Below are positions 13,392 through 25,017 of a stretch of 64,000 nt of DNA, in pieces. The notes under the pieces were generated by a model that saw only the letters and a list, made by a program, of their open reading frames with translations, searched no databases and was not told where the DNA came from. The DNA is from Notospermus geniculatus (Eukaryota > Nemertea > Pilidiophora > Heteronemertea > Lineidae), in NCBI GenBank assembly GCA_002633025.1, contig NMRB01001114.1, positions 36,529 through 100,528 on the forward strand, read 5' to 3'. Each line of letters begins with the position of its first letter. Position 1 is the first letter of the stretch. The position numbers and the translations under genes were made by a program.

Positions 13392-13851
13392 ATATGTCAA
13401 GCACTGTATTTCCCATATTGTCAAGTTATGCGTTATCACATCATTTCATTGTAGGGGTACACTTGTACTTGGGATATAACCAGAGATGTTACACCTGTAC
13501 CACTTCATTGGACCATGCATGCCATGGGGTTGTGTTGTTCTGACTCTTATCCCACTTTCAGGTCCTACTATATCAATGATTATCTCTAGAGGACCAGTCG
13601 TATCATTACTATATCAGATAGATCAGGCATTTATCATATGGTTATTGTAAATTTTGCAGGCATCTTCATTTTGCACTCATGTCGAGTGAGCAAATTTCAA
13701 ATGCACTGTATATTGGAGCTGTAATCGACAATAGGCACAGGAATTTGTAATAAAGTGTAAATATAGGGGCCTAACATGAAAATTGTTAATATTATCATAA
13801 AAGAATGAATCTTATTCCTCCTGCGGTTGGAAACATATTCTAGTGACCTCT

Positions 13852-14218
13852 GGGGCCTGTTTCATAAAGTGACTTTAAGATAATGGTACCTCTAACCAAA
13901 TGGAATGATGATATATATAAAGTCAATTTCCAGAAAATTTGCGAATTTTCGACCCCAACTGGGGTCTTCTTCAGGCTGGAACTTTACAATCTGAAACTCT
14001 AGAACAGACAGTCTGTTCTAGAGTTTCAGATTGTAAAGTTCCAGCCTGAAGAAGACCCCGAGTGGGGTCGAAAATTCGCAAATTTTCTGGAAATTGACTT
14101 TATATATATCATCATATCGTGTGTCGATTTTTGTGCTTGCCCTCTCTTTTAACCAAATGGAAAATGTATTGAAATGAATGGTACCATTTGCCTAAAGTCA
14201 CTTTATGAAACAGGCCCC
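13852..14218. mobile_element. MITE with GGGGCCTGTTTCATAAAGTG ends, carrying a nested palindrome
   Basis: The ends GGGGCCTGTTTCATAAAGTG and its reverse complement bound a 367-base element. A relative is at 49066-49405. Inside, 13905-14115 is a near-perfect palindrome of about 105 bases per arm centred near 14010, with AACCAAATGGA present on both sides of the inserted part, suggesting a second element inside the first. In copy B the same position carries a different MITE (28105-28221). Confidence 0.8.
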
Positions 14219-16380
14219 TGATCTGGGAAAACCAGGCACAAGTCTCCCAGGAGAAATTGGTTAATGGTTACAGCGATGGTTACCCCAACAAAGGCCCTGG
14301 TGATTCAAGGACTTCCCTGCAATTTAATAAGCTCTCTAGAATTTCCACTAAAGCGTTTGACAAAGCCCCAAATTTCTGTAAATGTTGTTCACATTTCATA
14401 TTTTTCATCCACAAGAAGACCACACCCAAAACCACAAGTCTGCTCTCTCAACATCAGCAGCAGTAACGGACAGTGGAGCGGCAAAGATTGGAACCACTGA
14501 ATCTACATCCTCCAATAATTCTTCCCAAGAACCATGAAAGTGTGGAACCAAATTCGAGACCCGGACCAATGCACAACGGTGGACCACTCTGGCCACCAGG
14601 CGTGCATCCACTGATCATCCATCGGCACACCAGGCGATATCGCAAGCGATCTGATCACCAGCGAGCAAAATCGGCTGTTGACGCCAGATGTGCGGCGGAC
14701 AGCGATGCGCGGAATCTTCTCGCCAGCGATGTTCGTCATTACGAAGTCCCAGAAGGCTCATTCAGTCTTCAGTCTTCGAGCTGGATTGAAGTCGCTTCTG
14801 TTGAAGCGGTGGCATCGGCCTAAAAAGTAGGCTACCGGGTAAGCGAATTGGCCTCGAACCGCAGAACAAACTCGGTGAAAAAAGGGTTATGGGGTTTCGA
14901 ATTGGCCACGACGATAGCCAACTGACTCAGTAAAAGTCTAGACCGCGGGAATTCCGTTCCGGTTTGTGTGGAAGGTTGGTCGTCTCGTTGGAAATTCATA
15001 TTTCTAATTGTCAGTTAATCCTTTCACAGGTTCAATCTGGTCTAAGTCAAACTCGCTACCAAGGGGAGGGATATGTGAACTGAGTTGGAATGACGGACCC
15101 ACCTGAGTCTGGAGAAGTTGTGTGTATCTTCGGATGGCGCTTATCTCAGCCTTTTGGAAGTTCGCGCCTTTTTTGTTGGAGAGATAGAAAAAGATCTTGG
15201 AGAGATCAACATCAACAAGGACGTGCGTCACTGAACAAGTGTCTTGAAGTGGACTTCGTCCCGTGCCTTACCATTTCGGACAAACAGCCTGTCGGCAAAC
15301 TTCGCCCTGGCCTCCCACCACAACTTCAGCAACTGAAACCCACCAACCCAACGACACCCTCAAGTTGGAGGAGAGCGTTTTGGCACAAGGGAACGAGACC
15401 AACTAAAAGGATTTGATGAAGATCGGAAGAATGTCTTGAGATTGGTCAAGTGTTTGCGCCACAAATGAATTACAGAAAATAGCAAATGAATAGTAATTGC
15501 TAACTCTGTTTTATTTCACATTATCACAGTGACATAACAACGACAAAACGCGATTGCCACGAAACACCGCTAGGTGATATCATCACTCGTCTATTTCAAG
15601 CAAGTTACGCGCTGGTTACGCGTGTACCGATACATGACTGTACATTATTGCCTAAAACTATCGGTAAGCGCCTAATGTAGGCCTAGTCGAAAAGCAATGC
15701 ATGTACATACATATGTACGATGTATATTCATAGTTACGTAGAGATTGATTTGTAGAGTCTAATTATATTTCATCTATCTAAAAGAGACAACCTTGTTGTA
15801 CAATATCTATTTCTTGTTGTACTTTATAATATTGGGTGAGGTCGCACTCCATGTATGTTTGGCACCTGTTACATCATTCTTTACTCATCAGCAGTGATTT
15901 GGCACCAACAGAGCTTGAAGAATGAACATTGCGCATTCTCCATCAACTGTTCGCACAACGATCAGTTTCTGACTTCGATTTTGAATGGAAAGGGCGTAAG
16001 AAATGACCGAGAAGTGAGCGGCTCATTTACCAACACCACGCCCTTTCCCATAACCACCCTACCCAACCCTGTGTATGCATGATGACATCTCATTAAGCAA
16101 GAAAGTTTTTTTTCTCCAAAAGTGGTCCGAATGAGGCCTGGATGGATAAAAAGCCATCCCAGTAATTTTGTGACAGGTAACTTTCCCGCCGTTTAATAAT
16201 TAATGAGATGTCATCAATTATTCAGTGTAAATAATTATTTACAATTATTGTAAATTTCTTTGGAATTCCCTTAGAAATTTGTATTTTTGAACTTCTATGA
16301 GTTATGCACAAGTGGACTTCGTCAACTTGTCACTTGATGCAGGCTGGTCTATTTTTGTGTTCTTTTCAACCCGTCGCAGC

Positions 16381-18483
16381 TCAATTGTCTTGGCTCACAA
16401 TCTCCTTCAAATTCGTCATTCCGTATCTCTGTGGTGCCCTCGTTTCGCCCACATCCTTCCCGGTCAGCTTGCCATCCACAACATACTCCTTGTCCAGTAT
16501 GCCTTGGGCCCAGTACAATACTTTGTCGATAGAGGGCGTGTCGACGCCGACGATGTCTGCAATTCCTTTGACGACAGCCAATCCGAAGGAAATGTCTTCT
16601 GTCATATACCGGTGTTTGAAATTTGGTAAAAACTTTCCATCATCTGCAAAGAATATGACATTCACCGTTTTCATTGAGTCACACAGTCATAATAGTGAGT
16701 TTAAGAAACCATACGTTAACGCTAACGCTAACATTATTGACATCATTTTGACGTCACATCGAATGAATCTGTTGTACATGTATTTCTTCGGGGAGTGACG
16801 TCATTTTGACGTAATTAGCGTTAGCGTTAGCGTTAACGTATGGTTTCTTAAACTCACTAATATATATACACCCTACCTTTATTATCCAATGAGCAGTACT
16901 CAATTGTGCCTCTGCGGGCTTGCTCAGCTGATTTGCCAATCACCAGCCAGGAAAGAGTGACGCGTATGAATCGGGCCAATCACGTCTGGGAATTACGCCA
17001 GCGTGATGGACATGACGAAGGTTAAGTTGTTCCTCCACGTGAGGTTTTTCTCGGGAGTTGGCTCAAGGCCTGTTGGTTTCTCGTCCGTATATAAAGACCA
17101 TAATTTTCTACGGCTGAGTTGCCACAGAGCCAACTTTGACTTTGCGAGAACAGGGTCGGATTTTTGGCAGAGCAGTGATATTTTTAGCAAGAAAAACTCA
17201 GTCACTTAAAAATTCGAGTATTTTGCTCTCAGATGCCAGGAAAATGCATCTAAAAGCACTTAAATTGTCAATTTTTTCGGGGGGGGGGCAGACACCCCAT
17301 TTGGGCTTCGCGCTTTCGGTGCTCACCACCTCCGTCGCGCTACGCCCCCTTCTGTCAACCCTGGAGAAAACCCTCTTACATGAACGAAGTGGCACCTTCA
17401 GTAAAGCTACTTGCCTGTCTTGATGCATGGGTGTGTCAGTCCATCATATCCTTTGTTTGTCCTGAGGGCCATCGCGAGGGTCGACGTATCAGCCATCTCG
17501 GGCCCATAGATAATCAAGAACCAGTCATAGATGTGCTTAACACTCGTCAAGTCTACCCCAGGGACGAGGTCCATAATCTTTTTACTCGTGTTCAAGACCT
17601 CTTGGCTGCAGTTTGACATGAGTTCTCCAGTTTCATGGGAGATGCCACAGTAGAACAGTGGCGCCACCTCTCGGGGCTTGCCGTCCCAATCAGACCATTC
17701 TCCGTACATTATGATTGGATGAACGATGGAATTCGGCGACATGAGGGTGATACCGAGAAGATGTCCTTTGAGTTTTAGGTGGGGGTGCTCGCCAAGCATA
17801 TACTGAAATGACGCAAGGTGGTTATGGCGGTAGGCCCCCGGGTTTGGGCGATGAATCGCACCGTCCATGCTCTCCTTCGTCGCCAGGAGTTCCACGGTCT
17901 TTCCAAATTCCTTTATCCTACACGCCCAGGGAAGAGACTCGAACACCATCACCGTGCACAGGCTCGCCTTCTCCTTCAGAATCCCCCGAAGTTGGAATTC
18001 GAATCCATTGGCGCCGGGGAGGCCGATGATCATACTCAATGGACCAACGAACGGCGCGATCGCCTCGAAATACTGCTCATGAGCGAACGCGGGGACCACG
18101 AACACAATGATATGCGCCCCCGGGACAACTATCTTCGGGTCCTTGGAAACGACGAACGGGTCAACTTGAACATCAATGTCCTCCCCGTCTAGGCCTCCTC
18201 CCTTGATTTCGACGGTGAATTTACCGCCAGCCATGGCCGCTGTCCATCTGTCGGCCTCGTCGGCGTACAAAGTTAGGACGCGGGCCTCCACTCCTGGACG
18301 CGATGCGGCCAGCCCCGCCAGGATATGGGCGCCGTTCCCACCTCCACAGATGCAAACTGTGAGTTTGTCTTTACTTGGGCTTTTGACTCTGAAGAAAATA
18401 AATGTTTGACGAGATGAGAACTTGTCAATATTAGATATATAGACTACAATTTCTATCCCCATCGTTTCAACTGTCCCCGCCAT
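16381..18483 (-). CDS. ODH: Opine dehydrogenase (octopine/tauropine/strombine type), two exons
   Basis: Exons 18483-17415 and 16643-16381 (stop TGA at 16383-16381), 443 aa. Opine dehydrogenases reductively join pyruvate to an amino acid with NADH, regenerating NAD during anaerobic work in marine invertebrates; cytosolic. Visible signature: Rossmann loop ICGGGNGAH (residues 45-53), VVPAFAHEQYF, FESLPWACRIKEFGKTVELL, IVHP (region of the catalytic His), GYDGLTHP, then HRYMTED, VDGKLTGKDV and RAPQRYG in exon 2. The amino acid substrate cannot be told. The donor is GC (CAG|GCAAGT); only this donor gives an open junction (HPCIKT-DDGKFLP) matching the family. The start at 18483 has a good context (CAAGATGG), but the protein then has about 38 residues before the Rossmann strand that the family usually lacks; a short 5' intron or a later start is possible. 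The frame stays open upstream to 18693. Confidence 0.93.
16692..16860. mobile_element. Palindromic MITE inside the ODH intron
   Basis: Inverted ends TTAGTGAGTTTAAGAAACCA enclose arms that continue through repeated GTTAACGCTAACGCTAA, around a core with two TGACGTCA sites. It is absent from the family's coding exons and lies between the acceptor at 16644 and the donor at 17414. A related sequence with TAACGC and GTGACGTCAC occurs at 33190-33300 before SMNDC1. Confidence 0.8.
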
Positions 18484-19028
18484 CTTGGATTGTTTGCAAA
18501 CCGCACCTGCGCAGTTACATCTGGTGGGCAAATCCGTATCTCCCGACCAATCATATGCCTTGGTTTGCCTACCAGATAAGTGCGCGCGCACAAAATCTTC
18601 GTAGAAACCAAGATGGCGCGCAGGGTCCGTCGAAAGGGTGAATAGTGGGCCAATGATGTACGCGGATACGCTTTGGGGGGGGCGAGGGGGCATGGTTGTG
18701 CCATCGTAACAAAGTACATGTATGTTGATAAGAGTTACAGATATTTCTGTTGACGTTTCTCGAGGAGGTATTGAAGTGAATTTTTTTGTGACAGATTACG
18801 CCTGCATGGCCTGACCCAGACTGTTTGTTCAATCGACCAAAAATAGAGGTAATTAGTGATATTTTAATAGCACATTGTCATAAAATGTCATTGTGATATT
18901 TTACAAGTATACAGATTGTCATTGTGATATTTTACAAGTATACAGATTGTCATTGTGACATTTTAGAAGTCACATTATTTCACATTTTCTATAGCTCTGT
19001 TTTCATCAAAAGCTGATTATCATTTCAG
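18484..19028. other. ODH 5' flank and start of duplicated segment
   Basis: 18484-18839 is unique sequence upstream of ODH and should contain its minus-strand promoter; a G-run at about 18673 and GC-rich stretches are seen, but no defined promoter element. From 18840 on, the sequence is the copy of the WASHC2 intron after exon 9, with one ATTGTCATTGTGATATTTTA unit repeated more often than in copy A. Confidence 0.5.
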
Positions 19029-20486
19029 AAACCTGTCCCCACTCCAGAACCTGCACCAAAGCCGGCAAAGCCTGTTACACCTGTGAAAAATGCGCCTCTG
19101 TCGTTATTCGATGATGATGAAGGCGATGGTGGCGATTTGTTTAGTGCACCCGCTCCAGTGAAACCAAAACCACAAGAGGTCAGTGTGGCTGTGGGTGAAT
19201 TTTCCCTCCTTAATATGAGGTGACCATATGAGGAGGTCCTCTGAGCTGAGGTGCCCTTATGAAGAGGCCCTCCTTCTTCAGATGCCCATTTGAAGAGACC
19301 CTTCATGTTGAGGTGACCACATAAAGAGGCCCTCCACACTGAGGCATCCACAGGAAGATGATTTACTATGCTATCATTCATTTCAGGACAATCGGAAGAG
19401 AACAAAGAGTAAAAGTTTATTCGAAGATGAGGATGTTTTGTTCGCGTCGTCGCCAGCAGCACCTGAAGAAACGCCAACGGTTGATTTGTTTGGTGCTAAC
19501 AGCCCCCTCAGCCCAGAGGTGAGAATTACAAATCACAGTGGAACCTCTCTATTTGGGACCGGCAGATGCTGTCCTAAATTGAGAGGTGTCCTGATTACAA
19601 AGGTCAAAATAAACGTAATGACTAATGTGGCTGAACTTAGGTGTCCTTAATAGAGAGGTGTCCTCATGCAGGGTGTCTACAAGTCTTAAAAAATCTTAAA
19701 AAGTCTTAAATTTGGAACTTCCATTTTTAAGGCCTTAAAAAGTCTTAAATTTGGCAATTTTTGTAAGAAGGTCTTAAAAAGGTCTTAATTTTGGCTCTGA
19801 AATGCCGGGAAATCACATCTCAAGACTTCTAAAATCCAAATTTTCCTGGGGGAGGGCCCCCAGACCCCCCCTTCGCCTAGACATCTGCCTTTCCCAGCCA
19901 CATTGATCCCTATCACGTTTTTTCTGGTAGAAACCCAGTCGGGTATCTATAAACCGGGGGGGAGGTGTAGAAGAAAATGTGTCTTAAATTTTGCCGATAT
20001 TTGGTCTTAAAAAGGTCTTAAATTTGGTGCTCCACAGGCTGTAGACACCCTGTCATGACATTGATATCGAATATTTTCTGAAAATTTTATGAAAATTACA
20101 ACGTTAATGGAATTTTGCGCAGACCTGCCATCAGTGCTCATTATAAGGTTGTTACATTGTAAGATGTTGTCTATGTGTACTGACCATGTTTCTAAATGAG
20201 TTATTGTTTTTCTCAGCCCAAAGTTGTGTCATTCCCGAAAGAAGAACCAAAGCCAGCACCCGCAGTAAAAGTCAAGGGGGCAACGGTGAAGTCCAGCACA
20301 GATTTATTTGGAGGTGATGATGATGGCGGCGATGACCTCTTCTCACCGCCCGTGAAGAAACCTCAGCCAGTCAAAAAGGTGATAAAAATGTAGTTTCCCG
20401 GGTCAGTCTTCTGCGATAGCATGAATACCTGTGTTGTCCTCAGGAATGTCAAATTGAAAATGAAGTGGTGCAGAATTGAGGGTGTT

Positions 20487-20531
<45 letters not shown>

Positions 20532-23500
20532 TTCGCGTCATGGCCCTTGTGTGTCTTTGCTGCGAGTGCCTCATACCAGTCAGATTTTAGACAGTAGGAA
20601 GTACATGTATGTAATGTCTTCGGTTGGAAGTCGCCAATTCTTTCATTTCGGTTAATTCCAGCCAGTTGTAGTGGACAAGAATCTGCCACTAGGTGGTGTG
20701 ACCGAGGATGATTCCTCAACGGACGTGTTGGCAGCTCCTGCCAAGGTAAGGTTCTTGTCAGTTCAGTGGGGTTGGGATTTGGCAGGGTAAAAATCAGCGG
20801 GGTTAGGATTTTGTCGAATCATGATGAATTCAGCAGGGTCAGGATTCAGCTGCTGGGGTCGGATGTGGTTTGGGGTCAGGACTCAGTAGGATTAGGATTT
20901 GGCAGGGGCAGGATCAAGTAGGATTGGGATTCAGCATGGTTGGAATTCAGAGGGATAAAGATTCTGGATTCAATGTTTGCACTCTAGGCCTAGCTTGACA
21001 ACACAGCCACCTCCCAAAAGGAAGGCCTAAAAAAATTCGTGGATGATCAGTTAACCTTGCCTTGTGTGCGCATGATCTAGGAGTTCCGTTTTGCGTTTAT
21101 GAATTCCAAACCTCTTAAGTTATCACATCAAAAGCTCGGACTGTTATATTTGATAATAATGTGACACATGACCATCTTGACCTCAATCCACAATCTGTCA
21201 AGTGTGTATACAGCTCTGGAAAAAATTATTAGACCACCTCTGTTATTTCCACTCATTTCCCTTTAGATAGGTCCGACAAAAAGTCTTATTCACCCGTTTA
21301 TGCCACATTGTGTTCCAACATACTTACTACCGTGTACAAACAGGGCTTCAGCTTTAATTATAAGCATAAAGTCCCGAAGATGTTTTAAACGCTGCTCGCA
21401 GAATTTAGGTTTGATTAGAAGCGATGTAAAATGGACAACTGTCTACACAGTAAATATATGCACTTCATGTCCTTCCTTTTAGTGTGAACTTTTGACAAGG
21501 TCCTTTTAACAGCTCCATTGTTTCGTCATTACGGGAAGTCAATTTCTATGTTTGATATTGTCGTGAAGTTTGCATGAAGAGCTGTACATGTGTACATGCA
21601 TATGGCCCTCTGTTTTGGACTTTACATCTGATAATGTGACACACACGACTATCTTCCCTGACAAGTATTACAAACTCGCTCTGTGTTGTCGAAGAAAAGT
21701 GATCATAAGTCTTGATACATGTCAAGATACACACAACATGCAACATTGTTTCCTTCAGCCTGCTCCTCCACAAACCAAAACAAGGAAGCCAGTGGGTGGT
21801 GTTTCCATGTTTGGTGGCTTGGATCCGTTTGGTGCCAGTAAACTGACTCCGAGTCCAAAAGAAGAGGCACCGATAGGTGGGCCGAAAAAACCTGTAGCAG
21901 GTGAGTTAATTTCTTTTTTTAAAGGTTAAAGCCTCACAGTATTGAATTTTACGACATTTTCAAAGTGTTAGGACTGTGCAGGTAGAAGTCTCATAGCCTC
22001 GTGATGGTCCCCAAAATGCTTGCCTGATACGTACTTTAAAGAATCAAGACCTAGTTTTCAGCACACAATGGAAAAACTGCAGGCAGAGCTCCAATGTATT
22101 CAGATAGAATATAGTACATTTTACACTACACTAACGTCGGAGGACGTAAGCACTTTCTGAATTCAATACAGTGAGGCTTTAATATTGACATACCAGTCAT
22201 CTGAAATACCGGAATTTTGTTATTTCAGAATAACCTCACGTGGGTCTGCACCCATGTTTCGTACGACATTCTACTGTTTCAGAACTCTAGACTGCTGAAA
22301 TACCAATATTTTAGGCATCTGAAATAATTGTTTAATCCTGCGATTTGTTGAAGTGAAATGTACAGAAATTTGCTCTCGGAATTTCCCTTCATGTTAACTG
22401 TCCTGTTAATTTAGTTCCAGACCCATTGGTTGGGGGCACTAATGAGGGTTCCCCACCCAAACCATCGCCACAAGTTGAAGAGAAGCCACAACTCGTGAAC
22501 GGCACCGACAATCAACCAATGGCAGTGAGCCCTTCGAAAATAAAGGTTCAGTTGCCAGGGGGGCTGAATATCAACCCCTGGGCTCTCCTCCCCGGGGCCG
22601 CGCCTCCTGTCAAAACACCGGAAGAATCGGCCGTCAGTTTTGATGAACCTGCTACAAAAAATACTCTCCATTGTGTAACAAAGGTAGGCTTCTTGGCCTT
22701 TCCCCTTCATTGCCAATTCTACTGATGACTGAGTCCTGTATGTAGGAGGAAACCTAATTTCCCAGCAAAAAATTTACATCTTTGGTCGCTTATGAATTTT
22801 TGATACCACCCATTATTTCTTTGAAATGTTGCTGCAGCGGAGATGTTTGGTCCTAACTTCGGCCTCCTTTTCCAGGGACGAGCAAAAATACAACAAAAGC
22901 GACGCTTGCCAACTCGGGCGCGAGGTCACGCAACAGGTGCTACGAACGGACCACAAAACGGACCAGCTGATGACTTTGATTCGTTGACAAGCTCCACAGG
23001 GGTGCCGTCAGCGAGTTCTGTCGTTCCGGAGCCAAGATTGCCAGATATATCATCACCACCGGAGGAGAAAGCTCCGCCCGTGACCAGGGAGAGTCGGGAC
23101 TTATTCGGGAATGACGACTTATTTCATGACGCAAAAACTGGCCAATCAGATCCTTTGTTTTCATTTGGTGCGGACTCGTCATCTACAAAAGCAGATTCCA
23201 AGACTTTGGCAGAAAAACCAAAGGAGAAAAGTCCTCCGTTAGATTCTGCGGATGGTGATGATATATTTAGCTCGGGGAAAAAATCAGTACCGCAGAAAAA
23301 TAATTCTGGGGATATGTTTGGTGCAAAATCGTCTACCGTTGATGACGATGACATATTTTCTACCGGACCAAAGAAAAATAAAGTGCCTAGCGACTTAGAT
23401 TTATTTGCTCCAAAATCGAGTGGGAAATCAGACTCAAGTGATATATTCAGTAGTGCCAAATCAGACAACGAGAAAGTTGATAAACCGCAGACAGATTTAT

Positions 23501-25017
23501 TCAAAAGTCCTGCTACAGATGATGATGATATCTTTGCACCAAAGTCGACGGCGAAGTCGAAGTCCAAGGTGGTGGTGGATGATGATGATATTTTTGCAGA
23601 CTCAAGTGTAAATAAGAAAAAAGGTAAAAAATTGCTGTGGTTTCTGGTCCGAATTTTGCATGTTTTCAATCTGGGGGCATTTCAAGTCACTTCTGCTAAT
23701 CTGAGGGGCATTTCAAGTCACTTTTGTCCAATCAGATGCTCATTTCAAGTCACTTTTGTCCAATCTGAGGGTCATTTCAAGTCACTTTTGTCCAACTTGA
23801 AGGTCAATCATGATCTGATTTGCCCGTAATCCATTTTTTAGAGTCACTCCCCGCTGCCAAAGCCAAGGACGATGATGTAGAGGATATATTTGCTTCAAAG
23901 ACAAAACCATCATCAACAGCAAAGAAGGAAGAGAAAAAAGATGTATTTGAGGTTAGAAAAACGATGAATTGAATGCCTGAGGCTGCTGTAACATAGAACT
24001 ACATGTTACTCAGACACGTGGGTTAGCCATGGCTTCACAAAGGGTTTGCGACTGTGTTAATCAGCGTATTTATAGGGTGTAGCTCTGTGTAATCGCAGCC
24101 TATGAATTAAGCCCAGATTCGTAGCAAAATTCTTGAAATCTTACAGAAGCCCTGTCATGTAGGTACTCATTGGAAAGGGCTCATTGAGAGCTTTCCAATG
24201 AATACATATGTGACGGGTTCTAGGTGCCTTCCAAGATTTTGAAAAAATTTGTCTTTCAAAATCTTTAAAGAAATTGGTCTTGGTATTGAAAGTGATGAAG
24301 TTCCTTAACTCTTTTTTTTAGGATGATGATGACCTGTTTGCCACTCCCTCCAAAAAGGTCACCAAGCTGAAGAAGGAGAAGACCAAGGATGAAGACCTTT
24401 TCAAAGATGATACGGATATCTTTGCATCACTGCCAGCATCCAAACCGAGAGAAAAGAAAAAGAAGAAAACAGATGCTGCATCCAAGAGTCTGTTTCCAGG
24501 GGATGCTGGTAGGTGTTTATGGGATGTTGCGGGGAAATGCCGGGGTCTGACTTGATTTGAAATTCGCTGTGTCTTTCCTCTACCTCTTTGAGTAGAACTC
24601 AGAGGGGCTACTCATTCAGCGCGTAACCCCTGATCATTGTGACTGATACCCATTCATACACCTGGTGGAGTGGGGCAAGGTAGGCATAAGAGACCTGAGC
24701 AGAGTCTGATGCTGACTCTGGGAATCAAACCTGAGATCTCTTGACTGCTAGCCAGAGACCCCAGCCACTAGACCACCGAGGCTCCATCATTATAATGTCA
24801 TAATGGTGCAAGTTTCCGTAGCAAAATGGTTAAATTGGCTGACAATTTCCTCTCGTCTTTTCCAGGTGATATCTTTGCCACGCCCAAGACCTCATCTCCG
24901 ACCACGAAGGCCAAAACCAAGAAATCCACTCCGAAGAAAAAAGGAACAACGAAAGATATCTTTGACGAAAGTGCTCCAAGTATTTTTGATGACCCCCTCA
25001 ATGCCATGCAGTCGTAA
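19029..25017 (+). CDS. WASHC2 exons 10-19, second copy (orphan 3' half)
   Basis: Exons 19029-19178, 19387-19518, 20217-20378, 20662-20745, 21759-21900, 22415-22683, 22876-23623, 23842-23951, 24322-24508, 24866-25017. All splice sites, phases and the final TAA are intact and no stop interrupts the frame. Exon 12 is one codon shorter than in copy A. Differences include A-to-V, E-to-D and G-to-S in exon 10 and L-to-P in exon 16. No exons for the head or the first repeats exist in copy B and no start or promoter was found. It is therefore either an unexpressed remnant, an alternative 3' end reached by splicing exon 9 (4590, phase 0) to 19029 across ODH, or the second haplotype misplaced in the assembly. 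Intact splicing signals argue that decay has not begun. Confidence 0.8.
19669..20052. mobile_element. 384-base MITE private to copy B
   Basis: Ends CAGGGTGTCTACA and its reverse complement are flanked by TCATG on both sides (19664-19668, 20053-20057). Copy A has an uninterrupted sequence here (about 5404-5420). The interior repeats GTCTTAAAAAGTCTTAAA. It resembles in design the CAGGG-ended elements at 3055 and 53090. It lies in an intron. Confidence 0.85.
20489..20531 (+). repeat. CAT trinucleotide microsatellite, copy B only
   Basis: Fourteen CAT units in a WASHC2-copy intron. The matching place in copy A (about 5845) has none. Confidence 0.9.
21211..21588. mobile_element. Tc1/mariner-type MITE, right part deleted (copy B)
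   Basis: Counterpart of 6579-7070. The left inverted repeat is complete, but about 118 bases before the right end are gone and replaced by GCATGA, leaving only AGAGCTGTA of the right repeat. Confidence 0.8.
21930..22178. mobile_element. TTAA-targeting MITE private to copy B
   Basis: Ends AGCCTCACAGTATTGAAT and the near reverse complement, flanked by TTAA on both sides (21926-21929, 22179-22182). Copy A has the empty site with one TTAA at 7419-7422. Duplication of TTAA is the mark of piggyBac transposition. Relatives at 62375-62645 and about 43474-43695. Confidence 0.88.
24590..24786 (-). mobile_element. tRNA-derived SINE, copy B
   Basis: Copy of the SINE at 10300-10546 with small deletions in the CCAGCCACTAG region. 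A- and B-box-like sequences are kept. Confidence 0.65.

Larger units (their letters stand above)
10768..16380. other. Intergenic region between convergent WASHC2 and ODH, copy A
   Basis: No conserved coding region recognised. It holds the minisatellites at 10996-11225 and 12448-12735, a tRNA-like SINE fragment at about 11240-11325, an AT-rich stretch (11700-12300), MITEs at 13162-13391 and 13852-14218, and a GC-richer unique stretch at 14450-15420 with short open frames I could not relate to any family. The segment at 16084-16215 is missing from copy B. No clear polyadenylation signal for WASHC2 was found. Confidence 0.6.
4582..16482. repeat. Segmental duplication, copy A (about 11.9 kb)
   Basis: This stretch, from the last nine bases of WASHC2 exon 9 to inside the terminal ODH exon, recurs in the same orientation at 18840-30532. 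The left breakpoint falls in the string AAAATAGAGGTAATTAG at an exon-intron border. The right one falls after GCCATCCACAAC in the ODH exon. Order and orientation of all shared features are kept. Copies differ by substitutions, minisatellite unit number and several private MITE insertions, listed separately. Confidence 0.93.

Noticed and set aside
13852-14218. Inverted repeats as transcription terminators or viral termini
   Set aside because: Eukaryotic context, target duplications and several family copies mark them as MITEs.
14473-14823. 116-codon open frame in the intergenic region
   Set aside because: Overlapping frames of similar length exist on both strands, copy B breaks it by indels, and no family is recognised.
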